Origin: Plectrocnemia conspersa
Taxonomy: Eukaryota > Arthropoda > Insecta > Trichoptera > Polycentropodidae
NCBI GenBank assembly: GCA_009617715.1
Contig: VTFK01000175.1
Span: forward strand, 1 to 64,000
Direction: 5' to 3'
DNA: 64,000 nt
This document shows positions 1 to 11,000 of this stretch, piece after piece (position 1 is the first letter of the stretch; each line of letters starts with the position of its first letter). Made by a program: the position numbers and the translations under genes. The notes below the pieces were generated by a model. That model ran no database searches, had not been told where the DNA came from, and was given only the letters and a program-made list of their open reading frames with translations.

Positions 1-17
1 ATGTAGTGTCATCAATG

Positions 18-54
18 TTTATTTAAAACTTTATAATATAATAAGAATTTTATT
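18..54 (-). terminator. poly(A) signals of the first P450 gene
   Basis: On the minus strand two AATAAA hexamers lie at 54-49 and 23-18, which is 37-73 nt past the stop codon at 91. The distal one sits in a stretch matching the 3' flank of the second P450 gene (its AATAAA is at 3542-3537), so the tandem duplication included the 3' UTR. Which hexamer is used cannot be told. Confidence 0.6.
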
Positions 55-90
55 TTTTGTATGAAAATAATAAAAATACAAAGAGTTTGT

Positions 91-2394
91 TCATAAATTC
101 CTGGGTTGTAAACCAACCCAAAATCCTTTTTCTGAATGCAAATTTAAAGTGTTGGTAGCCAGCTTGATAGGATTTTGCGTTTTAGTTGTTTCGACAAAGT
201 TAAACTTTGATAATAAGTAAAATATAATAGCTTTAGCTTCCATCAACGCAAACCGTGAACCTAAAACGGTATCACATTATTGTTAAATTAAGTTTATAAC
301 GTTCGCTAGTATCATCAACTAAATTCATTGTATCTACACACCAGGCACGTGCGGTGAGATATTTTCCCTTTCGCTCGCTCACGTGTTAATTAACGAGAGC
401 GAATGAGAGATGAGAGCATGCGGACCGCATGCCCTTATCTCTCACTCACGCTCGTCACTTAGCACGCGAGCGAGCGAAATGGAAAGTATCTCACCGCACG
501 CGTCTGCTACACACCTATGCAATTCCTAGGTCCGACTCCAAATGGCATATAAGCAGCTGGATTAATTTTATGTTTGTTATCATCGGAGAATCTTTCTGGA
601 TCGAACACTTCAGGGTTTTCAAAATATTGCGGATCGTGATGAATAGGAAATATTGGTATCCATATTAATTCTCCAGTTTGAATCTAAAATGATTTGTATT
701 TAAAAACACATAAAAACACTGCGATATTTTATTTTACCGTATATCCATCGTTAAAACCATCTGATGCTAGCTTGTAAGGCTTTGAACATTGTCTATCAGT
801 AACTACTGCAGGTGGCCAAAACCTTAATGTTTCTATAAAATTGAAGAGTGGTGTCCATAAAACTATACTCATACTAAATACTAAATTAGAAATATGATTT
901 ACCAGATACAACCATGTCTAAGTATTTCAAGTTGGCCAAATCATCATACTTTAGATTATCACCATTATTCGTAATAGCTTCGTCTATTTCTTCTTGAAGC
1001 CTCTTTTGAATCTCAGGATTGACTGTCAGTTCGTGTGCAATGAAGCAAAGCAAAATTGAAGATGATTCAAACCCAGCAAGAAAGAATACCATAGCTTGTG
1101 CTATTATGTCGTCATCATCCCATTCTAATTAATTCGAAATTCAATATTGGTTATAATATGATATAGAATTTTTTTAAATTTATATCAGTACTTCTTGTCA
1201 CTGTTTGCATTCCAACTTGAGATTCTACTACTGTTGCGAATCCAGCTTCGTTCTCTTTGACATTAGTTTCAAATTTCAGTGATCCTTTTCTAGCTTCCAT
1301 TAGCAGCTGAATCATGTCGTGTCTTAAAATTTTGTTTTCTTCTCGTAATTTCATCGTATCGAGGACTATATATCGAAAGAAATTCCTAGATTCCTCTTGA
1401 AATAATGTGAACTTAAAAAACTGTGAATCAAATGTAGCAAAATGAAACTCTTAAATGCATATTTTCAATTTATCAATGAATTAAACATACTTTCATCATC
1501 TTTGGAAAAAAGATAAACATCAATAATTTTAAAAGAATAAGTCCTGCGAAAGATGAAGATTTTTTCCCCATCTTATAGAACTCGTTATCTTTCTCTTGGA
1601 AAGAATTAACATTTAGTCCAAAAGCACATGTCGCAATAACATCGTTTGTATATCTGGTGAAAGCATCTTTCATTTCCAGTTCAACAAGTCCTCGTTCTGC
1701 ACAATAATAAGGATAAAATTTAGTACACTTTCTCACATAAATATTTTATTATAAATACTCACCTTTGTTTTCCGGCTCAGACATGCTGCTTGCGTAAAAA
1801 TCCGTCATTTGCTTACTGATTTCTACCACAAACTGAAACATTTTTTTCATCTTCGAGCTGGTAAATGCCGGACTGAGCGTAGATCTCATATCTCGCCATT
1901 TTTGATCTGCAACAGTGACAAAATTGCACCAAGAATCATAAAATAATTTAATAACCAAAATACCTCTTAAAGCAGCAAGATTTTTTCCAAATAGAGGATC
2001 TACATCTTCGTCTATTCTGGGTTGATGGTTCACAAAATGATCGAAATCTTTAACGGTGATCTTCTTGATAATTTCTAAATCTCGTATCATTAAAAGTGGT
2101 CGATTGAAATTCATCACTCCAATATATCTATTTAATATATATGTGTACATTTAAATAATATTGCTATGAATACATAATTTGATATTAAATGTACTTTCGA
2201 TCTTCATAAGAATTGTAGGCTCTGGTAACGATATCCTTGAAATTTTCTTTTTGCATCAACACCTTAATCATATTGCCCACCACAGGATAACTTTTTGAAA
2301 GACTTTTCATGCCCCTTTTTTCGAAATAGGCAGCTTTCCATTTAAGGTAATAATATAGTAAAACTACCGCAAATAAACCAAGATAGATCAGCAT
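91..2394 (-). CDS. CYP9-family-like cytochrome P450, tandem copy A
   Basis: ER-anchored haem monooxygenase. Nine exons join in phase with GT-AG introns: 2394-2195, 2127-1964, 1906-1763, 1696-1491, 1420-1192, 1124-903, 832-738, 683-515 and 260-91 (1599 nt, 532 codons plus stop, normal for the family). The N-terminus is a hydrophobic anchor ([15 protein letters not shown]). Visible P450 marks are helix C WRDMR, the segment [15 protein letters not shown] typical of clan 3/CYP9 proteins, the I-helix AGFESS, the K-helix ETLR, DPERF and the haem loop [10 protein letters not shown], whose Cys ligates the iron. The haem loop is split by intron 8. No stop or frame break is seen. Intron 8 is enlarged by a hAT MITE. 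The neighbour at 3613-5737 is a tandem duplicate with the same exon lengths. Subfamily and substrate cannot be read from sequence; many CYP9s act on xenobiotics. I chose the start because it opens the signal anchor and aligns with copy B. Confidence 0.93.
342..506. mobile_element. hAT-type MITE in P450 intron 8
   Basis: A 165-bp element absent from the matching intron of the second P450. Its ends are inverted repeats: left CAGGCACGTGCGGTGAGATA, right (reverse complement) CAGACGCGTGCGGTGAGATA, 18 of 20 identical. It is flanked by a perfect 8-bp target duplication CTACACAC at 334-341 and 507-514. CAG-starting ends plus an 8-bp duplication are the hAT superfamily hallmark. It is too short to encode a transposase. 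The centre contains a second palindrome around GCATGCGGACCGCATGC. Confidence 0.9.
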
Positions 2395-2653
2395 GATCTA
2401 TAAAAAATATTTTGGTAACCAAAAATATTTATTGGATATACATATATAAAATATAATTAAAAATATATAAGGATAGTGCAAATAACTTTATATTATTCTT
2501 CAAGATAATGTAAAAATACAAAAATTATTATATTTTTATTATTTATTTTCAACATTTCAGATTATATATTGTAATAACTGAGAGTATTATTGGTTATTAT
2601 GTAATATTATATAAGCGAGTATGTAATATTATCAACAATCATAAAATTGATAA

Positions 2654-2707
2654 CCTTGCACGCAATGTTGATCACAAGCACTCTCGGCAAAGATATATTC
2701 ACGACTT
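2654..2707 (-). promoter_or_regulatory. Conserved upstream block of P450 copy A
   Basis: About 54 bp lying 260 bp upstream of the ATG are nearly identical to 5961-6014 upstream of copy B, while surrounding spacer has diverged. In gene orientation it reads GAATATATCTTTG, then GAGAGTGCTTGTGATCAAC. The ATATAT followed 25-30 nt later by a conserved segment would fit a TATA box and start site. The core-promoter role is inference from conservation, position and spacing. Confidence 0.5.
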
Positions 2708-3030
2708 GTTTAATATGTCGATTCTTTGACTTTAAATAAAAAATCATTTTAATTCATCACAGAGATAATATGATATGATAGACGGTAATATGTATGCATA
2801 CATAAAAGCTTTATGTACCGGTTAATTTTAATCCGTTAGTTATAATATATTATTACATTAAAAGTGAAAATATTTATAGATTTATTGACACCGAGTTTCC
2901 CTCACCAATTGCCGAAAAATCAAAACCATAAATTTTTCAAATCGCCAAAATTAAGATCAGCTGCGATTGAATAAGTATATAAATTAAATAACTGGAAATA
3001 AATTACCGCGATCGAATTATTGAACTGATA

Positions 3031-3180
3031 GAAATCAAATATTTGCACCTTGAAACGACAAATACAAAAACGCAACTCAAACATTACAAAATTTTCGACG
3101 CATACCTATTTTTGAGATAAGCGTTAAACGATAATAAAGAGTCGGCCCTTCCAACATTTAGTTTCGTTCAACGAACGAAT
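3031..3180. repeat. Half-copy of a foldback repeat
   Basis: The segment containing TTTTTGAGATAAGCGTTAAA followed by CGATAATAA matches the left arm of the foldback element at 41329-41529, including flanking words such as CTTGAAACRACAAAT. The right arm is missing or strongly diverged here, so this is a truncated or solo copy. Confidence 0.6.
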
Positions 3181-3536
3181 TCTTTGAATTTCGGTCATAG
3201 TAAATACCGCCATAGTAGATAACGCCTACGTATCAAGCAAGCTACGTAATAAGCATGAATTTTAATAATTGTGTGAACGTATGACACGCTAGGGGAGGAC
3301 TTTAAATGCTATGTGCGGGTTGGTAGGACTCGGCGGCTCTAATTTTTGGGGCGAAAAGTATAATATTTTTGATTGCACGTCCTTTTGTTACAAATCGAGT
3401 TTGATTATAATAATTTTAAATAATATTCGATGTCATAGTATTAAGTTTGTATTTTTTTATGTAAAATAAAAAAAATATTTTGGTCTTTTATTAAATAGTT
3501 ACAATATTTTTAAAACAAACTATTATGTTAACAATG

Positions 3537-3542
3537 TTTATT
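3537..3542 (-). terminator. poly(A) signal of P450 copy B
   Basis: AATAAA on the minus strand 71 nt past the stop at 3613, in a stretch (ATGTTTATTTAA on plus) shared with the 3' flank of copy A. Confidence 0.6.
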
Positions 3543-3612
3543 TAAGACGTAATAATATATGTAGTATTAATTAATTTTTTTTACATAAAAAGTATAATAA
3601 AAGTAGGTGTGT

Positions 3613-5737
3613 TTATAAATTCCTGGGTTGTAAACCAATCCAAAATCCTCTCTCAGAATGCAAATTAAAAGTGTTGGTTGCCAGCTTGATAGGATTTTGT
3701 GTTTTCGCAGTTTCGACAAAGTTAAACTTTGACAATAGGTAAAATGTAATAGCTTTAGCTTCCATCAAAGCAAATCGTGAACCTAAAACAATATCACATG
3801 ATATATAAATAATTGTATCAACAACTAAATACATTTTATTTACACACCTATGCAATTCCTAGGTCCGACTCCAAATGGCATATAAGCAGCTGGATTAATT
3901 TTATGTTTGTTTTCATCGGAGAATCTTTCTGGGTCGAACACTTTGGGATTTTCAAAATATTGTGGATCGTGATGAAGAGAAAATATGGGTATCCATATTA
4001 GTTCTCCAATTTGAATCTAAAATCATTTATATTGAAAAACATTTAAAAGCATATATAGAAAAATTATTTTACCGTATATCCATCGTTATCACCGTCTGAT
4101 GGTAGCTTATATGGTTTTGCACATTGTCTATCAGTAGCTACTGCAGGTGGCCAAAGTCTTAATGTTTCTATAAAATTGAAGAGTGGTGTCCATAAAACTA
4201 TACTCATACTAAATACTAAATTAGAAATATGATTTACCAGATACAACCATGTCTAAGTATTTCAAATTGGCCAAATCATCATATTTTAGATTACCACCGT
4301 TAATCGTAATGGCTTCATCTATTTCTTCTTGAAGTCTTCTTTGAATTTCAGGATTGATTGCAAGCTCGTGTGCAATGAAACACAGCAAAGTAGAAGATGT
4401 TTCAAATCCAGCAATGAAGAAAACTACAGCTTGTGCTACTATGTCGTCATCGTCCCATTCTTTTAAATTTGGAAATTATTATAATTTATATATAATACTA
4501 TATAGAATTATATTAAAATTTATAACAGTACTTCGTGTCACTGTTTGCTTTCCAACTTGAGATTCTGTAACTGTCGCAAATCCAGCTTCATTCTCTTTGA
4601 TGTTACTTTCGAATTTTAGTGATCCTTTTCTAGCTTCCATAAGCAGCTGGATCATGTCGTGTCTTAAAATGTTGTTTTCTTCTCGTTCTTTCATGGTATT
4701 GAGAACAATATGTCGAAAGAAATTCCTGGATTCTTCTTGAAATAATGTGACCTTAAAAAACTGTGAATCAAATGTAGCAATATGAAACTCTTTCCAATAA
4801 ATATATTTCATTTATCAATGGATTAGATATACTTTCATGATCTTCGGGCAAACAATAAACATAAAGAATTTAAAAAGAATAAGTCCTGCAAAAGATGAAG
4901 ACTTTTTTCCCATCTTATAGAACTCGTTTTCTTTATCTTGGAAAGAATTAACCTTTAATCCAAAAGCACATGTAGCAATCACATCATTTGAATATCTAGT
5001 AAAAGCATCTTTCATTTCAACTTCAACAAGCCCTCGTTCTACATAATAATATGTATAAAATGTAATATACAGTATCACATTAATATTTTTTTATAAATTC
5101 TCACCTTTGTTTTCCGGCTCGGACATGCTACTCGCGTAAAAGTCTGTCATTTGCTTACTAATTTCTACCACAAACTGAAACATGCTTCTCATTTTCGAGC
5201 TCGTAAAAGCAGGACTCATCGTAGGTCTCATATCGCGCCATTTTTGATCTGCAATAAAAACATGATTATACCAAAATTCATATTTTCATAAAATAATTGA
5301 TTAATTAAAAACCTCTTAAAGCAAAAAGATTTTTTCCAAATAAAGGATCTGCTTCTTCGTCTATACTGGGTTGATGGTTCAAAAAATGATCAAAATCTTT
5401 AACTGTAATCTTTTTGATAAGTTCTAAATCTCTTATCATAAATAGTGGTTTATTAAAATTCATCACTCCGATATACCTAAATATGTTTATATTAGTATTA
5501 TTATATATATATATATTTAATTTGATGTTAAATTTACTTTCGGTCTGCATGAGAGTTATATGCTTTGATTGTGATGTCCTTGAAATGTTCCTTTTGCAGC
5601 AACACTTTAAACATGTTGCCCACTACAGGATAACTGTTTGGAAGGCATTTTACGCCCCTCCTTTCGAAATAGCCAGCTTCCCATTTGAAGTATAAAAATA
5701 GTAAAACTATTGCAATAAGACCTAGATAGATCAGCAT
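3613..5737 (-). CDS. CYP9-family-like cytochrome P450, tandem copy B
   Basis: Paralogue of copy A in the same orientation and about 1.2 kb upstream of it. Exons: 5737-5538, 5476-5313, 5248-5105, 5038-4833, 4760-4532, 4459-4238, 4167-4073, 4016-3848 and 3782-3613. All nine exon lengths equal those of copy A (200, 164, 144, 206, 229, 222, 95, 169 and 170 nt), giving 532 codons plus stop. The same marks are present: hydrophobic anchor, [21 protein letters not shown]-helix AGFETSS, ETLR, and [10 protein letters not shown] across the exon 8/9 junction. The N-terminal exon is the most diverged part; the core and C-terminus are very similar by eye. Intron 8 is only 65 bp and lacks the MITE, so it shows the pre-insertion state. 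No disabling change is seen, so both copies look functional. Expected role: ER monooxygenase fed by P450 reductase; substrate unknown. Confidence 0.93.
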
Positions 5738-5960
5738 GATCTGAAAAAATGTCTATAAAAATAACTAGCTTAATCAATAAAAAATATCTATACAAAATAT
5801 GATTAAAAATATATCTGATTTGGTAAGACAAATAATTTTTAATTTAAATTTTATATATTTTACTCGTGTTTTATCAATTAAAATAGTTTGGATTACATAA
5901 AAATTGAATGTTATTGTTTATTATATTATTTAATCAAGTATGTATTCACAATGTTGATCA

Positions 5961-6025
5961 CCTTGAACGCGACGTTGATCACAAGCACTCTCAACAAAGA
6001 TATATTCTCGACTGGTATATAGATG
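5961..6025 (-). promoter_or_regulatory. Conserved upstream block of P450 copy B
   Basis: Counterpart of 2654-2707, starting 224 bp upstream of the copy B ATG. In gene orientation it contains CTATATACC, then GAGAATATATC, then GAGAGTGCTTGTGATCAACG. Two TATA-like words lie before the most conserved run. A short partial repeat (GTATTCACGACTTGTC at about 6025-6040) resembles the outer edge of the copy A block. Confidence 0.45.
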
Positions 6026-6449
6026 TATTCACGACTTGTCTCTTAATTGAACTACAAATATAACTCAACATTATTTTATCATACCTTCCCAAATTATTTG
6101 CAAATATTATTTCTGAAATTAGTTTTTTATAAAATAAGAAAAAAAGTATTTAAATTGCGATCGCAGTAGTGATCCTGTAATAGTAGCCTGTAATATATTT
6201 ACATCAAATTTTAATTTTAATATTAAGGAAAAAACTGTTTTCTCAGCAATTATAAATAATAAAATTACAGTTCTTTGTATTTGGCATTGTCTGCCTCATA
6301 TCATTTTCAGTTATCTCTATATAATGTAATCACTGATGTAAAATAAGTAAACCACTTTAGACATTTGCTAAAGCAGCTTTGTTTTTTATCATGATACTTG
6401 AAATAAACATAAAAGATAATAGTTTTTTTAAGGAACTTGAAACTGAAGT

Positions 6450-6560
6450 AAATTAAATAAAAATAATGTTTTTTGTCGCATGTTGTAAAAGTTCTGGTCG
6501 TATCAAGTCTTCAGCTAACTCCTGGCTGGTCCATGGAGTACTAAACTCTGGTTAAGATCC
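6450..6560 (-). pseudogene. Coding-like remnant of unknown origin
   Basis: On the minus strand a short frame reads TPWTSQELAEDLIRPELLQH and ends at a TAA near 6450. It is preceded by ACCAG, which could be a splice acceptor. Composition looks coding, unlike its surroundings. I do not recognise the family. It lies 330 bp from a reverse-transcriptase scrap on the same strand, so it may be transposon debris; a lone terminal exon is the alternative. Confidence 0.2.
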
Positions 6561-6887
6561 AAAGATCGAAGCTAAAGTGGTGATTGACTGTCAAGCCCAA
6601 ATCGCCTAATCTAATTCCCAATTGATCTTCCTGTTCTTTTATTTTAAAAATAGCTAACCAATTGGACTTGATTGTGTTTCAACTGAATTTCTCTTGAGTG
6701 ATGATTTAAACTTCATTACGTCATTTAGACGTCAGCTTTTAGCAGATTGATGTAATTTATTCTCTGATTGCATAAAGTGCGCTATGAAAATAAAAGTTTC
6801 TGCGAATACTACATATCGACGAGCGCATTAGCGTATATGCTACAATATAATCTGTTATTTATCACACGCTTATTCTTAATTATTCTT

Positions 6888-6992
6888 TTAAATATACTCT
6901 CTGAGGTTTTCTTGCTTCAGTATTGGTATCAATCTTTGAAGAATTAGTTTTTCGAATACTTTTGATATGATTGGGAGCAGACTAATTGGTCT
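6888..6992 (-). mobile_element. Non-LTR retrotransposon reverse-transcriptase fragment
   Basis: The minus strand encodes RPISLLPIISKVFEKLILQR followed by a short tail and a stop at 6888. This matches the conserved N-terminal RT motif (YRPISLLP..SKVFEKLI) of jockey/RTE/CR1-type LINEs. Only about 35 codons survive; it is a dead fragment. Confidence 0.75.
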
Positions 6993-7946
6993 AGTATCAT
7001 ATGATTACGCAGGAAAATAATAGAATATAGACCTCACGGGTTTGAATAACAATAAAAATTACATAACAAGATGAGATCAAATATAATATATTTTTTTATT
7101 GAAATTAAATGCACTTTGAAACATTTTATATATAATTATTATGTACATACAATCAGATTTCACTAACATGTCACATTATACAATTTAAACTATAACAATT
7201 CTTAGTGAAACTATAATATCAATATTACTCGATTTTTGAGACATTCATATTGAATATTTACATCCAGTTTCCGTATCCTATAGAATCAATATCAAACATG
7301 TACAATTGTAATAGTTTCTTTACTATTGCACACATGCAGAGTGACAATATATTTTAAATCATTTTAATATTGTCATTGCTTTAAATGCGGACATGTCCCA
7401 AAAAAAAATTATATGAAACAGAAACAAATAAAAATAATAACCAATCTTTTCATTGATATTAATTCTAAAAAACGTAACTATTAAATAAAAAAGAAAACGT
7501 GCAAAACAAAGATAAGATCATTAAATCGGTAACATCTATATTGCTATAATAAACATAATTATTTATATAATACGTAATTTGGTTTAATATTGTATTTGTT
7601 TAATAATTTTTTTGAATAGCGAAAATAATTTTTAGTATGTATGGTATTACATTTAGTTTAAGTAAAAATACTGGTTATTTATTATAAATGAAATTACACA
7701 AGCATCAGCAGGTTTTATTTAAGCAAACGTTAAATAATATGTATTCCATCTATATTTAAAAAATATCTAATATTTCAAATTTAAATTAAATCAGTCAATG
7801 TCTCATAACCAAATATTTAATATACTTATCACGTTTTTCATCAATTTTGTCAATATGTATTAAAAAACGTCAACATATCACTCGCAGGTTATCAAAAACT
7901 ATTTTTGTTAATTTTCTTTTATACATATAAAAACCTGTTTCGAAGT
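6993..7946. other. Intergenic, no gene seen
   Basis: Strongly AT-rich spacer downstream of both the P450 block and the SLC37 gene. I see no coding sequence or structured repeat. Confidence 0.5.
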
Positions 7947-7952
7947 TTTATT
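7947..7952 (-). terminator. poly(A) signal of the SLC37 gene
   Basis: AATAAA on the minus strand 78 nt beyond the stop codon at 8030. Confidence 0.45.
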
Positions 7953-8029
7953 GAAATACAAAATTTACATTATTTTTTTTGTTAATTTTAATTGTGGTCA
8001 AAATGTACATGTATATAAATAATATGTTT

Positions 8030-11000
8030 TTATTCTATAGGACCATCACGTAAATACCTATGTCTTAATAATTCCTGCACGACCAATCTGTAATGAAATA
8101 TAATTAAGTAATATTTTTTTAATTAAAAATAATAATATCATAAACAATAAAATCATACCTTAGTAATAGAATGAGAGCTAATATATCACAAAATATTAAC
8201 ATATAAAATACTTGGGCCCAACCCTTTGAAGATACTAATGCAGCTAACATTGGCCCAATTGCGGCACCTATGATATAAAGAAATATTAATAAAATGAATC
8301 ACTTATCTATGTAAGTATATCTATATAAAATATTACCAATACTCCCAGTGCCGTCGATAATGGCTGTAACTGTAGCCAGAGCTTTCGAGTTTCCTTCTAA
8401 AGAACTATGAGTACCTATAAAATAAAAATATGAAAGTATTATTATAACATAATATATAATCAATGGTAGATTAAAATAACTAAATACCTAAGTCGGCGCT
8501 AATAGCTGTTGTTATTAAAGCATAAGGTCCATTTACTAATAATCCTACTACTATCAATAAGAATACGTTCATTGATAAGCTCATTGTTCCGAACCACTCA
8601 TAGACCATCATCTAAAATATTTATGTTACATTATAATATACAATTATATTTCGCCTTAATAAAATAGCTTACCATGGGAGCGGCCAAGAGCAACATCACC
8701 GAGCATGTTGTTGCGGGCATTCTGCTCCAATCGCACAAAACGCCAGCTAAAATCGCCCCGACAATGCCGCCAACATCAAAGAGAGTCGAAAGATCCGCAG
8801 ATGTTTTTGGACCATATGCCGCTAAAATTTCATTGTAAATTTAAAAATAACTTCATGATTATATATAGATTGAAAGCAAAAGCACCTCTCAATCAATTTT
8901 GTATTTAACTATATAAACATAATGTAAAGCTTTTCAGGCTCTTTAAATGATTCATATATCTCAAAAATGCATTTTTGGAGAGGCGTTTTTGCATCTAACT
9001 CACTTGAATTTTTTATATACAACGGCAGCCAATATAGGAATGTGTATGACACCAATTTGGCGAAAAATAAAGAGAGCGAAAACTCAATAACGCCAGGAAT
9101 CTTCAGAGCGTCTATGAATCCAACGGCTTTTTTATTTGGCGAATTATTTTGCAGAAGAGTTGTTTTCTCTGTAACAACCGGATCTATGCTAGATGACTGT
9201 TCATTCTGTAATAATAGTAATATAGATACGTTAAAACTTTTTTTTTTTTTTTAATTAATAAAAGGAACATTAGACACATCAATAAACTGAGGAAATGAGT
9301 TATGGCTATTAAATAACCCAATAAGTATTATTTATGAATTTACATATATGTGTAAGAATATTTTTCTGTATATACTGTATCATTTATCAACCAGTGCATT
9401 GTTTTTATACTAGCGGCCATATAAACAGATGTTATGATTTAATTTTCGTGATAGTGTCACTCTTTACATTCGAAAATATAAATATATTTTTGTCAATTAG
9501 ACTAGGTCAGCAGTAACTTTATGTTACAGTTGTATTCTGTTTATGTCACATAGGCAGAAAATATTCAAACTAAAAATAATGAATGTCATTGCACAATCAA
9601 TGATTCAAAAAAATGGATATAAAAGAATTGTGTCCAAAAATAAAAATATTTTTTCAGTGATAAAACTATAAAACTTGGGTAAGCGGATACAAAGACTATT
9701 AACACTTAATCGCCAGTTCACGAAATATTCCAGTTTTTCTGGATTATGCGTTATCGGCGGGCAATGGAATTTTAAGTTTTTAAAAGTCCATTCTGTGCTT
9801 CGAAAACAAATTTACATTAGTGACATCTCTTGAGAAGAATATATACTACACTTTTTTATAAATGGGTCGCTATCTAACTTGATACATGTATTTATGCGTA
9901 AAAATATATTTTTGCCTAAAATTTCGACTTGGGAATTAATTCTATTTGATGGCATAATTCCTATTTTTTAACATAAACTTTTTTTTTTTTTTTTTAATGA
10001 AGTATATAAATAATAATAATCAAATTTTAAGTTTACTTTAATAAGGAACTTGTGATTTTCGGAGCAGATCTTTACATATGCAGATTCTTCAGTAGAGGGT
10101 GAATAAAAATAAAAATATCTAAAACCGGTATAAACTGAAGTTGCTACAATTATTTTAGTAAAACACTTAAAATTCTCATATGCGTAAAAAATCGCCAGCG
10201 TTACGCAATTGCGTTCGCCCGTAACTGAACTGCAGAATATTCAACAATCTGATACGTTTTATTTAACACTACACCACCAATTGACACCAAATTCGTTGAT
10301 GGACACTAAACTTTAATGTATCTGTTTTCAAACATTTTTATTGTTATATCTCGATGAATACAATCTCTTGAACAATCTTCTTCTTCTTATCTTATTTCAA
10401 CTTTTGTCAATTACCTTACACATACATATGAATTCTGGGTATTTAATAGCCATACCTTAAATCTACGCAGAAAAGGCAACCATTTTACTTTAAAAACAAA
10501 CACAAAAAAATAGTTTTATCATTCTTTTCATATTATATAAACCATAAAGAGTGAAAGTCTGATATAGACTAACTGAGAGATGTAACAAGTTCATGGCTTT
10601 GATTTCTTACCTTCTCGATAATTTAATCTAAATTATTATAGTAATGTATACTCTTAACACTACATATATTAACTGAACCTTTTAAACGACATATTTTATA
10701 CCCAAATACATCACATAAAATCAAACTAAGCCTTAATATACTTTCTGTACAAGTACAACGTTTATAAAATCTTGAAAATATATAAAGGCAGATTTAATTT
10801 TATGACTAGATTAGCTATTTAATATTATAAGTTGAGATCAGTGGCAGATATTATCATGCAATTACTTACATATTCTGAAGAAATTCGATGGCTTCTATAG
10901 CATGCACTGTGTTCCTACAAAAATTTATTTGATTTGTTATATTATATAATATATTAATAAACATGAGTAATATAGTATGAATATTAGTATTATTAGTGTT

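Larger units (their letters stand above)
2395..3612. other. Intergenic spacer between the P450 genes
   Basis: No coding sequence seen. It holds the upstream region of copy A, a half-copy of a foldback element (about 3031-3180) and, at its right end, the 3' flank of copy B. The stretch at 3290-3350 is somewhat more GC-rich but shows no ORF or recognisable motif. Confidence 0.6.

Noticed and set aside
429..668. Plus-strand ORF over P450 exon 8 and the MITE
   Set aside because: Antisense to the haem-binding exon and partly made of the MITE.
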